From assembly GCF_003610355.1 (NCBI RefSeq), contig NZ_RAPY01000003.1:62001-126000 (forward strand): 64,000 bases of DNA. The letters are read 5' to 3'. The position numbers and the translations under genes were made by a program. How positions within the stretch are numbered: the stretch's first letter is position 1; each line of letters opens with the position of its first letter. Positions 54,687 to 61,180 of the stretch are shown piece after piece. Origin of the DNA: Sphingobacterium detergens (GTDB taxonomy: Bacteria; Bacteroidota; Bacteroidia; Sphingobacteriales; Sphingobacteriaceae). The notes below the pieces were generated by a model. The model saw only the letters and a list, made by a program, of their open reading frames with translations, had not been told where the DNA came from and did no database searches.

Positions 54687-55130
54687 CTATTTCAGATTGA
54701 ATAATACACGATGTAAGGCCGTATGAGATAGAGCAATCTGATCGTCGGTCAATCCACCTAAAGCCTGTTCAATCGTATTGGTAGCTTGCTTCATCCCTTC
54801 GTCTTTCATCTTCCGGCCAATTTTGGTTAAATAGATCAAATTAGATCGTCTATCATTTTTGTCATTGACACGGATCACCAGATTAAGTCTTTCCAGATTA
54901 TTGATCAGGCGCGTTACACTCGGTTTATCCCGGAATGTCCGGATAGCTAATTCCTGCTGGGTCAGTCCCTCCTCTATCCACAGATTGTACATAATGCTCC
55001 ATTGCTCCGAAGTAATACTTAATCCCGCTTCCTTGAGATTACGCTGTAACCTCCGCATCACTGCTATTGAGTACTTTCCCGTCAGGAAATTATAAAAATA
55101 CTCTTGCGATACTAAATCTTGGTCTAACAT
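54687..55130 (-). CDS. MarR family transcriptional regulator
   Basis: The 147-residue protein has the MarR winged helix layout: SITSEQWSIMYNLWIEEGLTQQELAIRT (helix-turn-helix region, about 37-64), PSVTRLINNLERLNLVIRVNDKNDRRSNLIYLT (recognition helix and wing, about 70-102) and a C-terminal dimer helix. It should be a homodimeric DNA-binding repressor, perhaps ligand-responsive. No flanking target gene is evident, and the ligand is unknown. The 287-base region before it may hold the operator. Confidence 0.88.
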   Translation of the reverse strand: MLDQDLVSQEYFYNFLTGKYSIAVMRRLQRNLKEAGLSITSEQWSIMYNLWIEEGLTQQELAIRTFRDKPSVTRLINNLERLNLVIRVNDKNDRRSNLIYLTKIGRKMKDEGMKQATNTIEQALGGLTDDQIALSHTALHRVLFNLK

Positions 55131-55336
55131 ATAAATAATGGTTATGGTTGTTTACACAACTTATGTTGCTAATAAATATCATGCTCAAATCAAAACAAAG
55201 AAAACTAAACTTATTTTGGCTAATATTTAGCCTAAATTACGTTTTTCTACAGTTGTGTCAAACAAATTTTATCAACATGCAATAAATAGATGTTAATAAA
55301 TCATCATAAACGATTTACAGTAGACTGAATTTAGGA

Positions 55337-55374
55337 ATAAAAAAGGAGACAAACAAAATAAATTGCTTGTCTTT
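55337..55374 (-). terminator. Candidate terminator of the nitrilase gene
   Basis: On the minus strand GACAAGCA pairs with TGTTTGTC (one G-U pair) around an AT loop, followed by CC and a run of six T. It lies about 45 bases beyond the stop of the gene at 55418. Confidence 0.5.
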
Positions 55375-55417
55375 ATACCTAAATTATAAGAAAGATTAAT
55401 CCGATTTTAAGAAAGAG

Positions 55418-56194
55418 TTATCCGATTGTAAATGAATCTGAATCTCTTAAGAATGGAAATTTTTCCCGAGCTTCCAAGAGGTCATTCGGATTTAATGTAA
55501 AGGTATATAGATCTTCATCTTCGGGCTTATAATAGACGACATCGCCTAATGGTGATATACACATTGATCCTCCAGAGTAATAGATATCGTTACCATCGTG
55601 TCCCACGCGGTTCACACCGACGACATAAGATTGGTTTTCAATGGCACGTGCCGGGATTAGTGCTCTCCAATGCGCTGAACGCTTATCTGGCCAGCTTGCT
55701 GTATAAACCAAGATATCGTAAGCCGCATTTTGATTCTTGGACCAAACCGGGAATCGGAGGTCGTAACAGATCATAGGGCAAATTTTCCAACCCTTGATAT
55801 CCACTAAAATACGTTCATTGCCTGGTTCAAAATATTCGCTTTCCTTAGACATGCCAAAAAGATGGCGCTTATCGTATTTTACATATTTTCCATCAGGAAA
55901 CATCCATAAAAAACGGTTGTAGTATTTGCCCTCCTCTTCAATGATTAATGATCCTGCAACAACACAGTTTAATGAACTTGCCATTTCAAACAACCATCTT
56001 GTGGTAGGACCATTGGCAGGTTCAGCACATTTTTCAACGTTATTCGTGAATCCCGTATTAAACATCTCCGGTAAGATAATCAAATCTGTTTTCTCACGTA
56101 AAGATGAAAGTCGCAACGCCAGATTATTCAGATTTTTTTCAATATTTTCCCAGAATAAATATGCTTGAAATACCGTGATTTTTAAAGGATCCAT
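55418..56194 (-). CDS. Nitrilase-superfamily omega-amidase (YafV-like)
   Basis: The 258-residue protein has the catalytic triad of the carbon-nitrogen hydrolase family: Glu43 in IILPEMFNTGF, Lys109 in YDKRHLFGM, and Cys143 in PMICYDLRFP. ESEYFEPGNER and SAHWRALIPARAIENQSY near 190-207 fit the YafV/NIT2 subgroup, which hydrolyses omega-amides such as alpha-ketoglutaramate in glutamine metabolite repair. The length is typical. It is 82 bases downstream of the polyprenyl synthetase gene on the same strand, with no clear functional tie. Confidence 0.87.
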   Translation of the reverse strand: MDPLKITVFQAYLFWENIEKNLNNLALRLSSLREKTDLIILPEMFNTGFTNNVEKCAEPANGPTTRWLFEMASSLNCVVAGSLIIEEEGKYYNRFLWMFPDGKYVKYDKRHLFGMSKESEYFEPGNERILVDIKGWKICPMICYDLRFPVWSKNQNAAYDILVYTASWPDKRSAHWRALIPARAIENQSYVVGVNRVGHDGNDIYYSGGSMCISPLGDVVYYKPEDEDLYTFTLNPNDLLEAREKFPFLRDSDSFTIG

Positions 56195-56276
56195 GAACGT
56201 TATCTAAAATTTATTTAATTATTTAGTACAAAATAGCCATTTATTGGCAAAATACGAATTTTAATAGAATTTCTAT

Positions 56277-57245
56277 CTACTGTTGTCTTACCAAAAGATT
56301 GTTTGCTAACAGTAATAACGCTTCTTTACGTTCATTTGGTACATCTAGCGCATCCATTTTTTCAAATGCGCGCTGCGTGTATATATCTTTTAATTCATCC
56401 GCTGCTTCCCGGACCTGATACTTATCATATAAGGTCAGCATATCTTCAACTTTTGTCGGAACGGACTCCACAGTTGAATGTAATAAGTATTGCATCGTAG
56501 GAACATCCTCCTCAGCAATAACTTCCATCAGTTTAACCAATAGAAAGGTTTTCTTATTGATCATAATATCACCGCCGACGATTTTCCCGAAAGTATCCGG
56601 ATCACCATAGGCATCCAATATATCATCTTGCAATTGGAAGGCCAAACCAACATTTTCCCCAAAATCGTAGATCAATTGTTGTTGTTGCTCGTTCGCTCCG
56701 GAAAGAATGGCGCCCAATTGCAATGCTCCGCCCAATAGTACCGATGTTTTCAAACGAATCATTTCCAGATATTCGGGCATAGACAATGATGCACGACTTT
56801 CATAGTCCATATCCAATTGTTGGCCCTCACAGACCTCCATGGCTACTTTACTTAAAATCCGCAAAGTTGCGGGCAGATAAACCGGATTACATTTGGAGAT
56901 TTCCTCATAAGCCTTCACCAATAATCCATCTCCAGAGAGAATGGCAATATTAGCATCCCATTTTTCATGGACAGTAGTTTTTCCTCTTCGTAAAGGAGCT
57001 TTATCCATCAGGTCATCATGTATTAAGGAAAAGTTATGAAAAAACTCTACAGCCTTTGCTGCCGGAATAATTTCGTCCATCTCTTGCATACCGAATAACT
57101 CGGCCGCCATCAATGTTAGCACTGGCCTAACCCTCTTGCCGCCCAAAGTCAATATATACCGTATGGGATCATATAAATTTGTTGGAGTTTCAGGAAATTG
57201 ACTTGTCTCTATCGCCTCTATCACGAGCTGTTGTAAGTGTTGCAT
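56277..57245 (-). CDS. Polyprenyl synthetase (IspA/IspB-type)
   Basis: The 322-residue protein is a trans-isoprenyl diphosphate synthase. LGGKRVRPVL at 34-43 contacts IPP, the first Asp-rich motif DDLMD is at 77-81 followed by RRGKTTVH, and the second is DDILDAYGD near 209-217. It condenses IPP with an allylic diphosphate to give a chain whose length, set by residues before the first motif (F68, F69), is suggestive of a geranylgeranyl or farnesyl product. That is not certain. It is divergent from the GT4 gene. Confidence 0.85.
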   Translation of the reverse strand: MQHLQQLVIEAIETSQFPETPTNLYDPIRYILTLGGKRVRPVLTLMAAELFGMQEMDEIIPAAKAVEFFHNFSLIHDDLMDKAPLRRGKTTVHEKWDANIAILSGDGLLVKAYEEISKCNPVYLPATLRILSKVAMEVCEGQQLDMDYESRASLSMPEYLEMIRLKTSVLLGGALQLGAILSGANEQQQQLIYDFGENVGLAFQLQDDILDAYGDPDTFGKIVGGDIMINKKTFLLVKLMEVIAEEDVPTMQYLLHSTVESVPTKVEDMLTLYDKYQVREAADELKDIYTQRAFEKMDALDVPNERKEALLLLANNLLVRQQ

Positions 57246-57332
57246 ATATCTTTACGATCGAATCATGCGAATATAGCAATAATCATATAGAAATGGCAAT
57301 TTTGTACCGCCAAAGCATTCGTGGCAAAATCG

Positions 57333-57340
57333 TACATTTG
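57333..57340 (+). promoter_or_regulatory. Candidate -7 box (TACATTTG)
   Basis: An exact TAnnTTTG match lies 15 bases before the GT4 start codon. It would give a short leader. No -33 match at the expected spacing is clear. Confidence 0.35.
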
Positions 57341-57355
57341 TATAAGTCTTTTGTT

Positions 57356-58525
57356 ATGCGCATCCTAATTATCCATACATATTATCAAACAGCAGGTGGA
57401 GAAGACACTGTTTTTCAACAGGAATTGTCACTCCTCTCGCAAGATCACCAGGTACACACCTTGACCTTTCAAAATAAAAAAGGCTGGCGAGGTGCCTTAC
57501 AGACCTTAGGTTCCATCTGGAATATTTTCGCTGCAAATAGATTAAAAAAAACAATCCGGGAATTCAGACCTGATGTCGTCCATCTCCACAATACACATTA
57601 TGCCGCTGGACCAATTCTAATACGTACGATCGCCAAACAAGGTATTCCGCAAGTGATGACCCTGCACAATTTTAGGTTACTTTGCCCTTCAGCAACACTC
57701 TATCATCACAATCATCTGTTTCTGGATTCGCTAAAAGAAGAATTTCCCTGGACGGCAGTTAAGGAAAAAGCATTTAATGATTCTGTTATTAAAACATTCC
57801 TACTTGCCTTTAACTACTGGTTTCACCGCAAAATAGTTACATGGCAAAAGGTCAATCGTTATATTAACCTAAGCAGCTTTGCAAAGTCGATATTTGTTGA
57901 CTCGACGTTAAGAGTACCTGCAGAAAAGTTTGAAGTAAAAGCCAATTTTGTTTTCCCTTCAACTTTATCGGCAGAAAACCCGCAACCATATTTTATTTAT
58001 GTTGGCAGACTGTCGGACGAAAAAGGCATATTAAATCTGATTGAGTCCGTAAAAGGAACGAATCTAGCGCTCCACGTTATTGGCGGAGGGCCTCTTGAGG
58101 AGGAGGTCAAAAAAAGGATAGCAGATCATTCCAACATCAACTACCTCGGATTTAAACCCCGTTCCGAGATTTTACCACTCGTTGCCGTAGCACAAGCCTT
58201 AATCGTCCCCTCCATCTGTTTCGAGGGAATGCCAATCACAATCCTCGAGGCCTACTCTGTGGGAACTCCGGTACTCTGCTCAAACCTTGGGCCTTTACCT
58301 GAAATGATTATCCCGAATAAAACCGGGCAGACATTTGATCCACACAATAGAAACGAAATTGTAGCTTGCCTAACGCAATGGAATGCCAAACCAACCGATG
58401 AAAAAGATGAGATAAGAAAGACCTGTATGGCCTATTATTTTAGTAATTTTACTCCTGATATAAATGAGAGTAAATTATTAGCGATCTATAAAAACGCTAT
58501 TGAAGATAAAAACATAAACAAATGA
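57356..58525 (+). CDS. Glycosyltransferase family 4
   Basis: From the ATG at 57356 the product has 389 residues and opens MRILIIHTYYQTAGGEDTVFQQEL. An upstream frame reaching 57179 overlaps the divergent polyprenyl synthetase gene and is not used. The GT-B donor domain has YFIYVGRLSDEKGILNLIES near 212-231, HVIGGGPLEEEVKK, and VPSICFEGMPITILEAYSVG near 285-304. It should add a sugar to a surface or lipid acceptor. Its stop overlaps the next start by four bases (ATGA). Located away from the glycan cluster at 347-16926. Confidence 0.86.
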   Translation: MRILIIHTYYQTAGGEDTVFQQELSLLSQDHQVHTLTFQNKKGWRGALQTLGSIWNIFAANRLKKTIREFRPDVVHLHNTHYAAGPILIRTIAKQGIPQVMTLHNFRLLCPSATLYHHNHLFLDSLKEEFPWTAVKEKAFNDSVIKTFLLAFNYWFHRKIVTWQKVNRYINLSSFAKSIFVDSTLRVPAEKFEVKANFVFPSTLSAENPQPYFIYVGRLSDEKGILNLIESVKGTNLALHVIGGGPLEEEVKKRIADHSNINYLGFKPRSEILPLVAVAQALIVPSICFEGMPITILEAYSVGTPVLCSNLGPLPEMIIPNKTGQTFDPHNRNEIVACLTQWNAKPTDEKDEIRKTCMAYYFSNFTPDINESKLLAIYKNAIEDKNINK

Positions 58526-58851
58526 GTATTATTGTAATGGATAAACTGGGTTTGGCACCTCAAATCCAAGCGACACTGGAAACGATCTATGATCCTGAAT
58601 TAAAACCAGCAAATATTGTCGATCTGGGACTTGTCTATGAAATTATTACCAAGGAAGATGGCATAGCAAAAATTGTCATGACACTAACGGCTCCGGGCTG
58701 TCCAGTTGCAGGAGAAATCATGAATGAAGTGCAGGAAAAAGTTGCTGGAATAGAAGGTATTAAAGAAGCCTTGGTGGAATTAACTTTTGATCCACCTTGG
58801 ACCAAAGATATGATGTCTGAAGAAGCAAAGCTTGAACTTGGATTCCTGTAG
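58522..58851 (+). CDS. DUF59 (MIP18/SufT-type) Fe-S assembly factor
   Basis: The 109-residue protein has the DUF59 features IYDPELKPANIVDLGLVYEI near 21-40, MTLTAPGCPVAGEIM near 55-69, and LTFDPPWTKDMMSE near 87-100. The conserved Cys is in APGCP. Small stand-alone DUF59 proteins (SufT, PaaD-like) help maturation of iron-sulfur enzymes. A second ATG at 58537 is possible. It overlaps the GT4 gene by four bases, which is unexpected for these functions. Confidence 0.87.
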   Translation: MSIIVMDKLGLAPQIQATLETIYDPELKPANIVDLGLVYEIITKEDGIAKIVMTLTAPGCPVAGEIMNEVQEKVAGIEGIKEALVELTFDPPWTKDMMSEEAKLELGFL

Positions 58852-58871
58852 ACATTGTTTTAGAAAATATG

Positions 58872-58908
58872 AAATGCCTCCAAAAGACTATTTAGGAGGC
58901 ATTTTTAT
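58872..58908 (+). terminator. Terminator after the DUF59 gene
   Basis: AAATGCCTCC pairs with GGAGGCATTT around a 13-base loop, followed by further T bases. It is 20 bases after the stop at 58851 and may also end the convergent KhtU gene. Confidence 0.82.
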
Positions 58909-58971
58909 GATGATGCTATTTTAGATATATCGTGCTTACTAGAGATCAGTGCGAAAAAAATAACGTTAGAA

Positions 58972-60213
58972 TTATCCTGTACTATTATTTTCCAGATCGC
59001 TCAATTTCTTCAGCGGTTTGGCTGTATTGGCATCACTTCCAAAGAGTAATTTCCATAGATTGCGGGATTCTTTGGTCAAGAGTGGCGATACGATGGAAAG
59101 GATCAAAACGTAAACCACAACAAATGATTGGATAACAGGGAGCAAAGCCCCCGCTTTCCCGATATTGGCCATGATAATCGAAAATTCTCCCCGTGCAGAC
59201 AGGGTAAAACCAATGTCAAAAGATGTTTTCGGTTTCATCCCAGAAAATTTCGCAGCAAAATAACCCGAAGCGAGATTACCCATCACAGTTACTAAGGCTG
59301 CTATTGATGCCCAAAATACGGCTCCTCCCAGCGACATAATATCTATGGATAGTCCGAAGCTAAAGAAAAACATCGCCCCAAAGAAGTCTTTATAAGGTAG
59401 CACCATGGCTTCAATTTTTTTGATATACTGCGAATCCGCCAGTACCAATCCCGCCATTAATGCACCAATAGCCTCGGCAACATGTATGGTCTCCGAAAAT
59501 CCGGCAACGATAAAAAGCAATGCAAAGATGACCAGTATAAATAGTTCAGAAGTTTTTTCCTTTAACAAACGGTCTATTGCAGGTATCAACTTGCGTCCCA
59601 AAACCAAAAAGGCTAAGATAAAGCCCAATGCCAATAGGGAAGTCCCTGCAACCGTCCAAAATGAGCTACTACCTGTTAATATCAATCCCGAAAGAAAGGA
59701 AATATGCATGGCAATAAAGAGATCATCAAACATGATCATTCCCATAATAACCTCTGTCTCCGGATTTGCCGTCCGTTTAAGATCAGTGAGGACCTTCGCC
59801 ACTATTGCTGTCGAAGAGCTCGTCATGATCCCACAAAGGACCATCATCTCCTTAAAAGGCATATCCATCAACCAGCCAATCAACAATCCCGAGGTAAAGT
59901 TAAGCAGGACATAGATTGTTCCTCCAGTTACGATGGCTTTACCAGATTTAATAAGCCGATTGACTGAAAATTCCAGGCCCAAATAAAACAGAAGAAATAA
60001 TACCCCTAGCCTGCCCATAAAATCTATAAAGGGTTTGCTTTCGGTAAATGTCAGATCCACCAACCCAATCTGCGGTGCGTGTTGACCCAAAACCATTCCT
60101 ATAATAATGAAAAAAGGAATAACGGAAAACTTAAGCTTGTTGGCAATCAATCCAACAATAGCAACAAGTCCGACAGCGATTCCAATTTCCAATATTAAGG
60201 TGTGTGATAGCAT
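58972..60213 (-). CDS. Cation:proton antiporter (KhtU-like, CPA2)
   Basis: The 413-residue membrane protein is a CPA2 antiporter with about 12 helices. Signatures are TSSSTAIVAKVLTDLKRT near 132-149, GMIMFDDLFIAMHI (the Asp motif of ion exchange, near 158-171), EAIGALMAGLVLADS near 236-250 and LSARGEFSIIMAN near 342-354. The paired gene upstream encodes a KhtT-like regulator with a TrkA-C domain, so K+/H+ exchange as in KhtTU is the best call. Three bases separate them. No TrkA-N domain is fused to this protein. Confidence 0.87.
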   Translation of the reverse strand: MLSHTLILEIGIAVGLVAIVGLIANKLKFSVIPFFIIIGMVLGQHAPQIGLVDLTFTESKPFIDFMGRLGVLFLLFYLGLEFSVNRLIKSGKAIVTGGTIYVLLNFTSGLLIGWLMDMPFKEMMVLCGIMTSSSTAIVAKVLTDLKRTANPETEVIMGMIMFDDLFIAMHISFLSGLILTGSSSFWTVAGTSLLALGFILAFLVLGRKLIPAIDRLLKEKTSELFILVIFALLFIVAGFSETIHVAEAIGALMAGLVLADSQYIKKIEAMVLPYKDFFGAMFFFSFGLSIDIMSLGGAVFWASIAALVTVMGNLASGYFAAKFSGMKPKTSFDIGFTLSARGEFSIIMANIGKAGALLPVIQSFVVVYVLILSIVSPLLTKESRNLWKLLFGSDANTAKPLKKLSDLENNSTG

Positions 60214-60216
60214 AGA

Positions 60217-60696
60217 TTACAGTAAAATTTCCTTTAAAAGTTTGATATTGTTTTTCTTTCCAGCAATAACCAAGGTCGTTCCTGGAGTAATCAGATAAGA
60301 TGGTCCGGGGTTGATGACCGTTTCGTCGTCTCTGATTCCAGCAATAATGGAAGCTCCAGTACGTTGTCGTACCTCCAGTTCACCAATTGTTTTTCCTGCT
60401 CCTTCCCATTTGCCCTCTAGCTTGTACCATTCGATACGCAAGTCATCCAAAGCCACTTCAATTGTTTCCAATGCCTTGGGCTTATAGGATAGACCACCTA
60501 TAATACCCGCTATCTGACGTGATTCATCATCATTGAGTGTCATCACACAACGCGATTCATGTTCTTCGTCATCATAACGATACAGTTCCCGTCGACCATC
60601 ATCGTGGATCACAACAACCATATTGTCACCCGCATCGGTTTCAATTTGAAATTTCTTTCCAATTCCTATCAGATCGGACTCTCTTACAATAGACAT
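60217..60696 (-). CDS. KhtT-like regulatory subunit with TrkA-C domain
   Basis: The 159-residue protein has an N-terminal KhtT domain (about 1-60: ESDLIGIGKKFQIETDAG, VVIHDDGRRELYRYD) and a C-terminal TrkA-C/RCK-type domain (about 70-158: WEGAGKTIGELEVRQRTGASIIAGIR, TLVIAGKKNNIKLLKE). KhtT binds nucleotides such as ATP or c-di-AMP to control KhtU. Gene order regulator then antiporter matches khtTU of Bacillus. It is soluble and cytoplasmic. Confidence 0.85.
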   Translation of the reverse strand: MSIVRESDLIGIGKKFQIETDAGDNMVVVIHDDGRRELYRYDDEEHESRCVMTLNDDESRQIAGIIGGLSYKPKALETIEVALDDLRIEWYKLEGKWEGAGKTIGELEVRQRTGASIIAGIRDDETVINPGPSYLITPGTTLVIAGKKNNIKLLKEILL

Positions 60697-61180
60697 AATC
60701 TTCTATTTAAATAAATACCAATAATAACAGCGCAATGCCATTTTACCAAAAACAAATTTAACCAAAAATTCAATCTTAAACGAATCCTCGTCGCGCGACG
60801 GTAGGGGATGTGAACATGCAGATTACCCCAAAATACTAAAAAAAGACCAGAAAAACGAGTTTTTATAGGTTCTATTTCAATTCAAATGAATAAGGTCATC
60901 TGCATACCAAGATTTTTACGCGACAGCAGGCTTGCCTCGAATCTGCAATACTTTACAAGAACCTGAAAACTCAACTATCCTTCTACCGCAAGCAATTTTC
61001 AGTCTCAAATCTCCTAGTTAAGATCAAAAAAATTCATTATTCTCTTTTTTATTACAAAGATGAATTTCTATAACGTTTTCGTAGTTAGTGCAATCGTTTG
61101 TTCAAAGATGCAAAGAAACGGCTCCGCTTAATTTCTTTATACTTGCCGCCAATAAAACTAGCGAATCTAAATTACACACT
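60697..61180. other. Divergent intergenic region between khtT-like and susC-like genes
   Basis: This 484-base region includes a perfect GC palindrome CGTCGCGCGACG (60789-60800), uncommon in this AT-rich background, and an imperfect -7 box TATACTTG (61138-61145) before the SusC gene. No ORF longer than about 26 codons starts here. No regulatory gene for the SusC protein is within it. Confidence 0.5.
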
